Shown here piece after piece: positions 56,260 to 64,000 of a stretch of DNA of 64,000 bases. Position 1 is the first letter of the stretch, and each line of letters begins with the position of its first letter. This DNA comes from Acidisoma sp. PAMC 29798 (lineage in GTDB: Bacteria; Pseudomonadota; Alphaproteobacteria; Acetobacterales; Acetobacteraceae): contig NZ_CP126994.1 in the NCBI RefSeq assembly GCF_030252425.1, forward strand, positions 4,211,001 to 4,275,000, read 5' to 3'. Under the pieces are notes generated by a model. That model was not told the DNA's origin and ran no database searches. It saw only the letters and a program-made list of their open reading frames with translations. The translations under genes were made by a program, and so were the position numbers.

Positions 56260-57174
56260 ATGTTCATGCGGATCGACAAGCTCCAGGCGGAACTTCCGGA
56301 ACCGACGGCGCCGAACCCGAATGCTGCTGCGGCCCTTCAGGAATTGCTGGGTGGCAAATACGGTGAGATGTCGACGCTCGGCAATTACATGTTCCAGAGC
56401 TTCAATTTCCGGAACAAGACGAAGCTGAAGCCCTTTTACAGCTTGGTTTCGGCCATTTTCGCCGAAGAACTCGGCCATGTGGAACTCGTCAGCACCGGCA
56501 TTTCCATGCTGAACAATGGCCCCGGCGATTCCACGCCCGATGTTGACGTGTCCGAGGCGCCCTTCGCCGATATGCAGGATGTGCGTCTGGCCGGCAGCTT
56601 CCTCAGCAATGGCGGCGGCGCCATGCCGATGAACAGCAATTCCGCGTCCTGGAACATGGACATGGTCACCACGACCGGAAACCTGATCATCGACCTTCTG
56701 CACAATTTCCACCTCGAATGCGGTGCGCGGATCCACAAGCTGCGCGTCTATGAGACCATGACGGAGCCGACCGGCCGCGAGGTCTGCGGCTATCTCTTGG
56801 TGCGCGGCTCGGTGCATGCGCATGCCTATGCGCTGGCGCTGAAGAAGATGACGGGCGTCGAGATCGAGAAGATGCTGCCGACCCCAAACATCAACCTCGA
56901 CCGGATCCCGGAATGCCAGAAGTATCTGGCCGAGGGCAGCCATCGCCGGCTCTATCGCTTCAGCCCGCATGACTACAAGGAAATGGCCGGCATCTGGTCG
57001 AATGACGAAGTGGCGCTGCCGGGCGATCCGCCAGGCAACCTCGAAGTGGTCGAGGGTCATCCCGAAGGCGGCAAGATCCCCGAGCTGCTCGGCAATTACG
57101 GCGCATTTACGCCGAACTACGCGCCGGAGGAAATGTTCGAGATCGCGAGCAAGCTGTACAAGAAGAGCCGTTAA
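56260..57174 (+). CDS. Manganese (non-haem) catalase
   Basis: About 304 residues. It decomposes hydrogen peroxide with a di-manganese site. Ligand segments are visible: KYGEMSTLGNYMFQSF (first Glu), FAEELGHVELV (Glu and His), and LECGARIHKLRVYE with VRGSVHAHAYALAL (second Glu and His). ATG 56260 follows AGAGGACA. It lies alone, convergent with nusG. Confidence 0.93.
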   Translation: MFMRIDKLQAELPEPTAPNPNAAAALQELLGGKYGEMSTLGNYMFQSFNFRNKTKLKPFYSLVSAIFAEELGHVELVSTGISMLNNGPGDSTPDVDVSEAPFADMQDVRLAGSFLSNGGGAMPMNSNSASWNMDMVTTTGNLIIDLLHNFHLECGARIHKLRVYETMTEPTGREVCGYLLVRGSVHAHAYALALKKMTGVEIEKMLPTPNINLDRIPECQKYLAEGSHRRLYRFSPHDYKEMAGIWSNDEVALPGDPPGNLEVVEGHPEGGKIPELLGNYGAFTPNYAPEEMFEIASKLYKKSR

Positions 57175-57197
57175 GTCATCGACGGGGCGGATGGGCC

Positions 57198-57227
57198 GGC
57201 GGATAACGCTGCGCTCATCCGCCCTAC
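57198..57227. repeat. REP-like element
   Basis: A 30-bp copy, GGCGGATAACGCTGCGCTCA... ending CCGCCCTAC, 23 bp after the catalase gene. Confidence 0.85.
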
Positions 57228-57245
57228 GCGTGAGGCAACCTTGTT

Positions 57246-57276
57246 CGTCACCCGCGGATCAAGTCTGCGGGTGACG
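57246..57276. repeat. Palindrome of the ACTTGAT-core family
   Basis: Arms CGTCACCCGC (57246-57255) and GCGGGTGACG (57267-57276) are perfect reverse complements around GGATCAAGTCT. The ATCAAGT core is the reverse complement of that in the elements at 35755 and 38792. Confidence 0.75.
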
Positions 57277-57301
57277 ATTTAACGCAACGGGGCATTGAAC
57301 G

Positions 57302-57331
57302 GAGGGGCGGATAAGCGAAGCGTTATCCGCC
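57302..57331. repeat. REP-like element
   Basis: A copy GGAGGGGCGGATAAGCGAAG... ending TTATCCGCC, inverted relative to the one at 57198. It lies 13 bp after the nusG stop on nusG's strand. Confidence 0.82.
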
Positions 57332-57344
57332 GTCTACGAGATGC

Positions 57345-57875
57345 CTAGACCTTCTCGACCTGGCTGTATTCCAGATCGACCGGCGTGGAACGCCCGAAGA
57401 TCGACACGCTGACCTTTACGCGGCCTTTTTCCTCGTCCACTTCCTCGACGGTGCCGTTGAAGCTGGTGAAGGGGCCGTCGGCCACGCGAACCTGTTCGCC
57501 GACTTCGTACAGAACGGACGGGCGCGGACGCTCCACCCCTTCCTGGGTCTGCTTCATGATGCGGTCGGCCTCAGCCTCGGTGATCGGGCTGGGCTTGTTG
57601 CGGCTGCCGAGGAAGCCCGTGACCTTGGGCGTGTCCTTGACCAGATGCCAGGCCTCGTCCGTCAGCTCCATCTTCACCAACACATAGCCGGGGAAGAACT
57701 TGCGCTCGGAATTGACCTTCTGGCCGCGACGCACCTCGACCACCTCTTCGGCGGGGACAAGAATTTCGTCGAAATGATCAGCCAGGCCCTTTTGCGCGGC
57801 CTGTTCCCTGATTTGCTGGCCGATCTTCTTCTCGAAGCCAGAATAAACGTGAACGACGTACCATCTTTTCGCCAT
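57345..57875 (-). CDS. nusG: Transcription termination/antitermination protein NusG
   Basis: 176 residues. The NGN domain starts [20 protein letters not shown] and the C-terminal KOW motif is [25 protein letters not shown]. It couples RNA polymerase to Rho or the ribosome. ATG 57875 gives the canonical start. rplK normally follows; here two repeats and a convergent catalase gene follow instead. Confidence 0.96.
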   Translation of the reverse strand: MAKRWYVVHVYSGFEKKIGQQIREQAAQKGLADHFDEILVPAEEVVEVRRGQKVNSERKFFPGYVLVKMELTDEAWHLVKDTPKVTGFLGSRNKPSPITEAEADRIMKQTQEGVERPRPSVLYEVGEQVRVADGPFTSFNGTVEEVDEEKGRVKVSVSIFGRSTPVDLEYSQVEKV

Positions 57876-57886
57876 GACGAGCCCCT

Positions 57887-58081
57887 TCAGGTGCCGCTGC
57901 TGAACAAGGTGCGGACACCGAGGCCACAAATCTGGTCGATGGCGAAGAAGAACAGCGACGCGAGCACGGCCATGCCGAGGACCATCGCCGTGGTGATCAA
58001 GGTCTCCTTGCGGGAAGGCCAGGTCACTTTCGAGACTTCAAGACGAACGTCCCGCAGGAACCCTACCGGATTGATATTCAC
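57887..58081 (-). CDS. secE: Preprotein translocase subunit SecE
   Basis: About 64 residues. The conserved amphipathic segment [20 protein letters not shown] precedes one transmembrane helix ([18 protein letters not shown]). GTG 58081 gives [12 protein letters not shown], the usual single-helix alphaproteobacterial length. An ATG-like start at 58126 would add 15 unconserved residues. It lies 11 bp upstream of nusG. Confidence 0.92.
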   Translation of the reverse strand: MNINPVGFLRDVRLEVSKVTWPSRKETLITTAMVLGMAVLASLFFFAIDQICGLGVRTLFSSGT

Positions 58082-58177
58082 CGCAATGCCTGCCCGGAAA
58101 TCGTGTTCAACGCACACCACCCTCAACCAGCAGCGCCGGCCGAAAGGAATATTCCGGCCGGAGCAAAAAAAGCCGAT

Positions 58178-58254
58178 TGGCAGGGGCGGAGGGGGTCGAA
58201 CCCACAGCCTCCGGTTTTGGAGACCGGCGCTCTAGCCAATTGAGCTACACCCCT
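58178..58254 (-). tRNA. trnW: tRNA-Trp (CCA anticodon)
   Basis: On the minus strand it reads AGGGGTGTAGCTCAATTGGC and so on. The anticodon stem CCGGT-CTCCAAA-ACCGG gives anticodon CCA. The T arm GTGGGTTCGACCCC-like, the acceptor pairing AGGGGTG/CGCCCCT, discriminator G and encoded CCA are present. It is upstream of secE, a conserved order in proteobacteria. Confidence 0.97.
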
Positions 58255-58274
58255 GCACGCTCGGCGAGAGACGC

Positions 58275-58303
58275 TAGACACATTTTGCGGCCCCGCCTGT
58301 CAA
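58275..58303 (-). promoter_or_regulatory. Promoter of tRNA-Trp-secE-nusG
   Basis: On the minus strand a perfect TTGACA (complement of 58298-58303) and TGTCTA (complement of 58275-58280) are 17 bp apart. The tRNA begins about 21 bp downstream. Confidence 0.65.
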
Positions 58304-58478
58304 GTCCAGTCGTTCAGATCGGTGCGGAATAAGATCGCAACGAAACGGTCAGCTAACGAGGGTTTCACGATCTCGAATGCAGCCGGAACGCCCGCGCCCC
58401 CTATGTAAGACGGATCAGGATGACGTCACGGTGCTCAGGTGGGTGCCGCATCCAAGGACTTAACAAGGAGTCTTGCTC

Positions 58479-60041
58479 ATGGCTGCCCCCGGCATTCGAC
58501 GTCGCTTCAACCTTCGGTCCACCCTCGCCGTGGCCCTGCTCGCGGGAACCTCGCTTGGTGGCTATGCCGTCGCGCATGCGAGCTTCGCGGCCGATGTCAG
58601 CCAGCCGCCGGCCGGCGTGTCGACGCAGATCCTGCCAGACTTCACCGAACTTGCGGCGCGCGTGAAGCCGGCCGTGGTTACCATCATTTCCGACCTCGCG
58701 CCCGGTGCCGCATCCGATGACGATAGCGACGGCGGCGACCAGCAGCAGGGCAATAATGACCCCGGCCAGGGTCCGCAGGGCATGCCGCCGCTGCCCTTCC
58801 CCTTCAACATGATGCCGGGTGCCCCTGGCCAGGGCGCGCCCGCGCATCCGCAAATGATGGAAGCCGCAGGCTCGGGCTTTATCGTCAATGAAGACGGCAC
58901 CGTGGTCACCAATAACCACGTGGTTCAGGGTGCCAAGACCGTGACGGTGACGCTGTCGGACGGCACCAAGCTGCCCGCCACGGTCATCGGCCGCGACCCC
59001 AGCACCGATGTCGCGGTCCTGCGCATCCACAGCGACCACAAGCTGCCCTTCCTTGACCTTGGCGATTCGAGCCGGGTCAAGACCGGCCAGTGGGTCGTGG
59101 CGATGGGCAATCCCTTCGGCCTGGGCGGCACCGTGACCGCCGGCATCGTCTCGGCCGAGGGCCGCGATATTGGCGACGGGCCGTATGACAGCTTCCTGCA
59201 GATCGACGCGCCCATCAACAAGGGCAACTCCGGTGGCCCGCTATTCGACCAGGGCGGCAACGTCATCGGCATGAACACCGCCATCCTGTCCCCCACCGGC
59301 GGCAGTATCGGCATCGGCTTCGCGATCCCGTCCGACACCATCAAGTCGGTGGTGGCGCAGATCATGAAGAATGGCCATGTGACGCGCGGCTTCCTGGGCG
59401 TCCAGGCTCAATCCGTCGATGCCTCCATGAGCCAGGCGCTGCGGCTGCCGGGCAATGGCAACGGACCGTTGAACGGCGCCTTGATCGCCGCCATCGAGCC
59501 GAATAGCCCCGCCGCCAAGGCCGGCTTGCAGCCCGGCGACGTGATCGAGACGGTCAACAAGGCGACGATCCACAATCCGCGTGATCTCGCCGTGGATATC
59601 GCCGGCATCGCGCCGGGCGACACGGCCGACCTCACCATCATCCGCAACGGCAAGTCTCAGGACGTGTCGCTGCAAGTGGCCGAGTTGAAGACGAAGGTCG
59701 CCGCCAATGACCAGCAGAACCAGCCTGGGTCGCACCAGGGTGGCGTCGGCCTGGCTCTGGCGCCCCTGACGCCCGACCTGCGCAATCAGCTCGGCGTGCC
59801 GGATGGGACGGATGGTGCAGTGGTGGCCCAGGTTGTGCCGAACTCGGCCGCCGACCAGGCCGGCATTCAGCAGGGTGACGTTGTCCTGGGTGTGAACAGC
59901 AGCACGGTCGGCTCACCGGATCAGGCGGCGCGCGCCATCCGTGCGGCCATCCATGCCAATAGCGGCGCGCTCGCCTTGCGCATCCTGCGCCAGGGTCAGC
60001 CGATCTTCGTGGCGGTGACGCCGGCCAAAACGGCCGGCTAA
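58479..60041 (+). CDS. Do-family serine endoprotease (DegP/HtrA)
   Basis: About 520 residues. An N-terminal signal-like segment (LAVALLAGTSLGGYAVAHA) is followed by a trypsin-like domain with His in VVTNNHVVQG, Asp in DPSTDVAVLRI and Ser in INKGNSGGPLF, then two PDZ domains (GFLGVQAQSVD and GVGLALAPLTPD onward). It handles misfolded periplasmic proteins. A Gly/Pro/Gln-rich insert of about 50 residues lies before the catalytic domain. ATG 58479 follows AAGGAG. Confidence 0.94.
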   Translation: MAAPGIRRRFNLRSTLAVALLAGTSLGGYAVAHASFAADVSQPPAGVSTQILPDFTELAARVKPAVVTIISDLAPGAASDDDSDGGDQQQGNNDPGQGPQGMPPLPFPFNMMPGAPGQGAPAHPQMMEAAGSGFIVNEDGTVVTNNHVVQGAKTVTVTLSDGTKLPATVIGRDPSTDVAVLRIHSDHKLPFLDLGDSSRVKTGQWVVAMGNPFGLGGTVTAGIVSAEGRDIGDGPYDSFLQIDAPINKGNSGGPLFDQGGNVIGMNTAILSPTGGSIGIGFAIPSDTIKSVVAQIMKNGHVTRGFLGVQAQSVDASMSQALRLPGNGNGPLNGALIAAIEPNSPAAKAGLQPGDVIETVNKATIHNPRDLAVDIAGIAPGDTADLTIIRNGKSQDVSLQVAELKTKVAANDQQNQPGSHQGGVGLALAPLTPDLRNQLGVPDGTDGAVVAQVVPNSAADQAGIQQGDVVLGVNSSTVGSPDQAARAIRAAIHANSGALALRILRQGQPIFVAVTPAKTAG

Positions 60042-60068
60042 GTAGTCTCTCCTCTAAGAGAGCACGAC

Positions 60069-60110
60069 AAGAACCCGGCCACGACATTTGTCGCGGCCGG
60101 GTTCTTTGCG
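60069..60110 (+). terminator. Intrinsic terminator of the Do-protease gene
   Basis: A perfect 12-bp stem AAGAACCCGGCC (60069-60080) with GGCCGGGTTCTT (60095-60106), a 14-nt loop that itself contains CGACATTTGTCG, and TTGCG following. Confidence 0.8.
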
Positions 60111-60186
60111 TCTGGGCCGCCGCGGTTCATGATGCAAACAGGCGCGCGCGGCAGGCAATGACCGCCACGATTGAGGGAGAGATGCG

Positions 60187-61218
60187 ATGAAAGCCATGGT
60201 TCTTGAGGAAATTCGTCGCGCCCAGTTGCGTGACATCGCGGTGCCGACCGAGGTCGGACCGGGGGACGTCAAGATCGCCATGAAGGCGGTCGGCATCTGC
60301 GGCAGCGACCTGCACTACTACCTGCACGGCAAGATTGGCCCCTTCGTGGTCGAGGCGCCGATGATCCTGGGCCATGAGGGCGCGGGTGAGGTGATCGCCG
60401 TCGGTTCCTCCGTCACCAATCTCAAGGCCGGTGACCGCGTGTGCATGGAACCGGGCATCCCGGACTGGACCTCCCGCGCGTCGCAGCTCGGCCTCTATAA
60501 CCTCGACCCCGCCGTACGCTTTTGGGCGACGCCGCCGGTGCATGGGTGCCTGGTGCCCGAAATCGTTCACCCCGCGAACCTGACCTTCAAGCTGCCCGAC
60601 GCCGTGAGCTTCCAGGAAGGGGCTTTCGTCGAGCCGCTCGCGGTCGGCATGCAGGCGGTGACCAAGGCGCGCATCCTGCCGGGCCAGGTGGCGGTGGTCA
60701 TCGGCGCCGGCACCATCGGCATGATGGTGGCCCTCGCGGCCCTCGCAGCCGGTATCTCCCAGGTCATCATGACCGACGTTCAGGCCGAGAAGCTCAAGAT
60801 TGCCGCCGGCTATGACGGCATCGTGCCGGTCAATGTCGCGGAGGCGAGTGCGGTCGCCCGCGTGCACGAGATTACGGCCGGCTGGGGTGCCGATGTGATC
60901 TTCGAGGCCAGCGGCAGCCCGCGCGCCTTCAATGGCCTGTTCGACATGCTGTGCCCCGGCGGTGCCGTGGTGCTGGTCGGCATGCCGCCCGGACCCGTGC
61001 AGTTCGATGTCGTGGCAGCGCAGATCAAGGAAGCGCGGATCGAGACCGTGTTCCGGTACGCGAACGTCTATCCGCGTGCCATCGCTCTGCTCGGCTCCGG
61101 CAAGGTTGATGTGAAGCCGCTGATCTCGCGCACCTACCCCTTCGCGGAGTCGGTCGAGGCCTTCGAATTTGCGGCCCAGGGTTCGCCCGAGATCGTCAAA
61201 GTCCAGATCGTGTTCTGA
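60187..61218 (+). CDS. Zinc-type polyol (xylitol/sorbitol-like) dehydrogenase
   Basis: 343 residues of the medium-chain dehydrogenase family. The catalytic zinc region [14 protein letters not shown] and [12 protein letters not shown], and the NAD-binding [17 protein letters not shown], are present. The structural zinc lobe is altered: [20 protein letters not shown] has none of the four usual cysteines. Best general match is xylitol/sorbitol dehydrogenase. It is 12 bp upstream of an SDR gene, so they may act in one polyol or sugar-acid pathway. Confidence 0.85.
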   Translation: MKAMVLEEIRRAQLRDIAVPTEVGPGDVKIAMKAVGICGSDLHYYLHGKIGPFVVEAPMILGHEGAGEVIAVGSSVTNLKAGDRVCMEPGIPDWTSRASQLGLYNLDPAVRFWATPPVHGCLVPEIVHPANLTFKLPDAVSFQEGAFVEPLAVGMQAVTKARILPGQVAVVIGAGTIGMMVALAALAAGISQVIMTDVQAEKLKIAAGYDGIVPVNVAEASAVARVHEITAGWGADVIFEASGSPRAFNGLFDMLCPGGAVVLVGMPPGPVQFDVVAAQIKEARIETVFRYANVYPRAIALLGSGKVDVKPLISRTYPFAESVEAFEFAAQGSPEIVKVQIVF

Positions 61219-61230
61219 GGGTCCGAGCAA

Positions 61231-61998
61231 ATGAGCGTTCAGGATCGGTTTTCAGTTCTCGGCCGCAAGGCGCTTGTCACCGGCGCGTCGCGCGGCATCG
61301 GCATTGAGTTGTGCCGCGTGCTGAGCGAGGCGGGCGCCGATATCGTGGCTGTGGCGCGTGACGAGTCGGGCCTCGCCGAGGCGCGGGCGGCGGTGGAGGC
61401 GAATGGCCGCGTCTGCCTCACGCTGCCCGCCGATCTCGGCCAGCCGGACGCGCCGGAGCGCGTTGGGCGGGAGGCTTTGGCCGCCTGGGGGACGATCGAC
61501 ATCCTGGTCAATAATGCCGGCGTCAGCTTTCCCAAGCTGCTGGTGGATCAGACGATCGCGGAATGGGATCTCATCCAGGCCGTGAACCTGCGGGCGCCCT
61601 GGCTGCTGGCGCGGACCCTGGCACCGGCGATGATCGCCCAGAAGCGGGGCAAGATCGTCAATGTCAGTTCCCAGACCAGTTCTGTGGCGCTCACCGAGCA
61701 TGGGGCCTATGCGGCTTCGAAGAACGGCCTCAACGGCCTCACCAAGGTGATGACGGCGGAATGGGCGCCGTTCAATATTCAGGCGAATGCGGTCTGCCCG
61801 ACGGTGACAATGACGCCTATGGCGACCCAGGTCTGGGGTGACCCGGCGAAGCTCGGGCCGATGGTGGCGAAGATTCCGGCCGGGCGTGTGGCCCAGCCGG
61901 TAGAGGTGTGTGACGTGGTGTTGTTCCTGTGCGCCACCGCCTCCGACATGATCAATGGCCAGGAGATCTTCGTCGATGGCGGGTACACGGCCCTGTAG
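61231..61998 (+). CDS. Short-chain dehydrogenase/reductase
   Basis: 255 residues of the classical SDR type. Cofactor motif TGASRGIGIELC, NNAGVSF, the active-site Ser in VNVSSQTSS and YAASK. The end GQEIFVDGGYTAL is typical. Gluconate-5-dehydrogenase-like or polyol reductase is likely; the neighbour dehydrogenase suggests carbohydrate use. Confidence 0.88.
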   Translation: MSVQDRFSVLGRKALVTGASRGIGIELCRVLSEAGADIVAVARDESGLAEARAAVEANGRVCLTLPADLGQPDAPERVGREALAAWGTIDILVNNAGVSFPKLLVDQTIAEWDLIQAVNLRAPWLLARTLAPAMIAQKRGKIVNVSSQTSSVALTEHGAYAASKNGLNGLTKVMTAEWAPFNIQANAVCPTVTMTPMATQVWGDPAKLGPMVAKIPAGRVAQPVEVCDVVLFLCATASDMINGQEIFVDGGYTAL

Positions 61999-62016
61999 GC
62001 GGAGAGACCGTGGCGC

Positions 62017-62043
62017 GTAGGGTGGAGCGAAGCGCTATCCACC
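62017..62043. repeat. REP-like element, shortened
   Basis: A 27-bp copy, GTAGGGTGGAGCGAAGCGCT... ending ATCCACC, in the 55-bp gap between the SDR and rlmB, again at convergent 3' ends. Confidence 0.75.
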
Positions 62044-62053
62044 ACACAAAGCG

Positions 62054-63349
62054 CTATCGCTTGCGGCCCAATTCATAGAGCGCGACGGCGGTCGCGGCGG
62101 AGACGTTGAGGCTCTCCATGATGCCGGCCATCGGCAGCTTGGAGAGTTCGTCACAGGAGTCGCGGGTGAGGCGGCGGAGGCCGCTGCCTTCTCCGCCGAG
62201 CACCAGGGCCACCCGGCGGTCCACGAAGGCGCCGCCGTCGAGCGCGGTCGGGCCTTCGGCATCCAGACCCACGACCCAGAAATTGGCGGCCTTGAGCATG
62301 ACCAGGGTGCGGGCGAGATTGACGGCGCGCAGCAGCGGCACGCTTTCCAGCGCGCCCGAGGCGGCCTTGGCGAGCGAACCCGTTTCTTCCGGCGCATGGC
62401 GTTCCTGCACGATGACGCAGGCGACGCCGAAGGCCGCGGCCGAGCGCAGGATGGCGCCGATATTGCGCGGGTCGTTCACCTGATCGAGCACCAGGACGGG
62501 TCCCGGCCGCTCCAGCGTGGCAGACAGCACCGGCTGTGGCAGCAGATCGGCGAGCAGGGCGATGCCCTGATGCACGGCATCCTTGCCGAGAAGCTGGTCG
62601 ATGCGACCGCGATCGACCATTTCAGCCGTCAGCGCCCAGGGCTTGGGCAGGCGTCCGGTAAGGGTCGCTTCGGCTTCCTCGGTCGCCATCAGACGGCGTA
62701 GGCGACGGGCGGGATTCTGCAGGGCCGCCTGGACGGCGTGCTGGCCATAGAGCCAGACAGTGCCGCGCGGTGCCTCGGCGGCCTGGGGCGGCAGCGCCAC
62801 GCCGCGTGGCGTGACGGGCGGCGTATAATTATCCTCGCCGCGCTCGCGGGTCAGGCTTTCGCGGGCGCGATCCTGGATGCGGGCGGCAGGCCGGGCCGGG
62901 CGATCGCCTGCGGTCTGGTTCGGCCGCGTCTGGCGAATGGTGCGCTCGCCACGCTCGGGCCGGTCGGAGTTTTCCTGGCGAGGGCCGGTATAGGGCGCGC
63001 TTTTAAAGCCGCTGGCGGGGCGGCGGGTTCGCACGGGGCGCTCACCGGACTCCGCCTCGAACTCAGTACGGGCGGGCGCGGGGCGCGGTGACGCGGGGCG
63101 CGGGCCTACGGGTCGGGATGACGTGGGCCGACCGCCGGGATTGCCGCCGCCGTAATTGGGTTTCTCGGAACTCGCGGTATAGCTCGACCGGCCCTGGGCG
63201 CCGCGCGGCTTATCGGGGCTGCCCGCATAGCTGGGTTTCCCGTAGCTCGGTTTGCCGGCGGCCGGGCCGGTGGCGCGATTGGGCTTGTGGGGCGGTTTGG
63301 CGCCGGCGGGTGCGCCTGTGCGCGGACGGTCTGAGCGTGGCGGTTTCAT
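62054..63349 (-). CDS. rlmB: 23S rRNA (guanosine-2'-O-)-methyltransferase, TrmH/RlmB family
   Basis: About 431 residues. The C-terminal SpoU domain has motif 1 VNDPRNIGAILRSAAAFGV, motif 2 LGGEGSGLRRLT and motif 3 LNVSAATAVALYEL. The substrate-binding domain starts at VWLYGQHAVQAAL. RlmB methylates G2251. The first ~190 residues are low-complexity Pro/Arg/Gly/Ser sequence, about a third longer than typical. ATG 63349 follows CGGAGGC. Confidence 0.92.
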   Translation of the reverse strand: MKPPRSDRPRTGAPAGAKPPHKPNRATGPAAGKPSYGKPSYAGSPDKPRGAQGRSSYTASSEKPNYGGGNPGGRPTSSRPVGPRPASPRPAPARTEFEAESGERPVRTRRPASGFKSAPYTGPRQENSDRPERGERTIRQTRPNQTAGDRPARPAARIQDRARESLTRERGEDNYTPPVTPRGVALPPQAAEAPRGTVWLYGQHAVQAALQNPARRLRRLMATEEAEATLTGRLPKPWALTAEMVDRGRIDQLLGKDAVHQGIALLADLLPQPVLSATLERPGPVLVLDQVNDPRNIGAILRSAAAFGVACVIVQERHAPEETGSLAKAASGALESVPLLRAVNLARTLVMLKAANFWVVGLDAEGPTALDGGAFVDRRVALVLGGEGSGLRRLTRDSCDELSKLPMAGIMESLNVSAATAVALYELGRKR

Positions 63350-63425
63350 CGCCTCCGTATAGGGCAATGCGCGGCGCGGCACAGGCTTTTTGGCGCAACC
63401 CGGCTAGAAGCGGGCGCGCGCTCCG

Positions 63426-63467
63426 TTGACACGAGGAGGCAAATGTTGGAAAGCCCGCTCCCGCGTT
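63426..63467 (+). promoter_or_regulatory. Candidate promoter of tRNA-Tyr
   Basis: A perfect TTGACA lies at 63426-63431. At the expected 17-bp spacing the -10 box (GAAAGC at 63449-63454) is poor. The distance to the tRNA fits. Stable-RNA promoters in alphaproteobacteria often depend mainly on the -35 box. Confidence 0.4.
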
Positions 63468-63553
63468 GGAGGGGTGCCCGAGTGGTTAAAGGGGGCGGAC
63501 TGTAAATCCGCTGGCGTACGCCTACGTTGGTTCAAATCCAACCCCCTCCACCA
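63468..63553 (+). tRNA. trnY: tRNA-Tyr (GTA anticodon)
   Basis: 86 nt with encoded CCA. The acceptor GGAGGGG pairs with CCCCTCC. The anticodon arm GCGGA-CTGTAAA-TCCGC gives GTA. The long variable arm of a class II tRNA is present, and the T arm TTGGTTCAAATCCAA is intact. It is divergent from rlmB. Confidence 0.97.
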
Positions 63554-64000
63554 GCGTTGGCGCTTAGGGCGTTGAGAAGGCTGCAAAGTAGCGCTGCTCA
63601 TTCGAGGCGACCCACCTTAGAACCCGCCTTATAGATTGAATTGCCCTGGTTCTGGGTGACACAGCGTGGGCCACTGACCAACGTGTAAGCCCTCTGGCCA
63701 GCATACGAATGGCTAGCGTTTCTAGAGCCCTGGATGCCGCTATTTGGATAACGCTGCGTCGGCGTGGAATGGACACGCAAATCGCGATGCTGGTCCGAAA
63801 TCAGCACGTTGATCGTCTCTAATTAGCCGGTCCCGAATCCGGCACGCAGCACTTCAAGATGTCCTGTCCGCCGGTTACCATCCAGATGCTGCGGCGGCGC
63901 CACTGACTTTCGTAAGCCGTCGGCCTACCCTCCGGTGGGAGCGGGGTTTGAAGCTCTCCGAGCCGCTAACCCCGTCCGCAGCGCTATGGGCTCTCGGTGC
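63554..64000. other. Unassigned region after tRNA-Tyr
   Basis: 447 bp to the window edge. No coding frame with recognisable product is seen on either strand, and GC looks lower than in the neighbours. tRNA-Gly and tuf, often found after tRNA-Tyr in related bacteria, are not here. A degraded insertion at the tRNA is possible; a second copy of the tRNA 3' end was not seen in the window. Confidence 0.5.

Noticed and set aside
58330-58478. Heat-shock (sigma32) promoter before the Do-protease gene
   Set aside because: A CCCCTATGT-like -10 is present at about 58400, but no CTTG box at proper spacing was found.
63564-63807. Small minus-strand frames after tRNA-Tyr
   Set aside because: Short, overlapping and without ribosome-binding site or similarity to known proteins.

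Overview
The window reads as chromosomal DNA of a GC-rich alphaproteobacterium. Pointers are the ribosomal-protein sequences, the zapA - 6S RNA - 5-formyltetrahydrofolate cyclo-ligase order, a HisN-type histidinol phosphatase, a tRNA-Trp - secE - nusG unit, and several families typical of Rhodospirillales. Acetobacteraceae is my best guess, from gene content only. There is no plasmid or prophage backbone. Most of the window is core genome with accessory patches.

Layout. (1) 1-10.3 kb is a surface/envelope region: a giant 5'-truncated protein that joins AIDA-type adhesin repeats, a Hint autoprocessing domain, two copies of a beta-rich module and a C-terminal glycosyltransferase in one chain; then a sulfotransferase, a degenerate EAL protein, a DUF3253 protein, an SbmA/BacA-like ABC exporter and a GT61 glycosyltransferase. 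(2) 10.5-22.4 kb is one long ribosomal-protein operon, rpsL-rpsG-tuf-rpsJ through rplO, with a promoter upstream and a hairpin terminator after rplO. fusA is missing between rpsG and tuf, and secY and the alpha operon are missing after rplO. (3) 22.4-34.2 kb has an acyltransferase, pheA, a duplicated-domain cytochrome c, hisN, the yejABEF peptide/microcin C-type importer and kup. (4) 34.3-35.9 kb is rpsF-rpsR-rplI with a clear terminator. (5) 36-46.4 kb holds cfa, a PAP2-like phosphatase, a GT2, ymdB, 5-FCL, 6S RNA, zapA, thiE, pyrD, a HAD phosphatase, an EamA exporter and a HIT protein. (6) 46.6-57.2 kb holds a ParDE-type toxin-antitoxin pair, a SulP transporter, metQ-metN-metI followed by an SfnB-like and an LLM flavin monooxygenase (a likely organosulfur-scavenging cluster), etfBA and a manganese catalase. 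(7) 57.3-64 kb has tRNA-Trp-secE-nusG on the minus strand, a Do-type protease, a polyol dehydrogenase plus SDR pair, rlmB, tRNA-Tyr and an unassigned lower-GC tail.

Two dispersed palindrome families lie in the intergenic gaps. One is a ~30-bp REP-like element with at least nine copies, two of which form the coding 3' ends of convergent genes. The other is a larger palindrome with an ACTTGAT core. Together with the split translation-gene cluster (str/S10/spc on one strand, secE-nusG 35 kb away on the other, no rplKAJL-rpoBC, no fusA, no alpha operon), they suggest a chromosome with a history of rearrangement.

The most unusual item is the adhesin-Hint-glycosyltransferase fusion at the left edge. 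I know of no described system with this architecture, but its 5' end and secretion signal lie outside the window.
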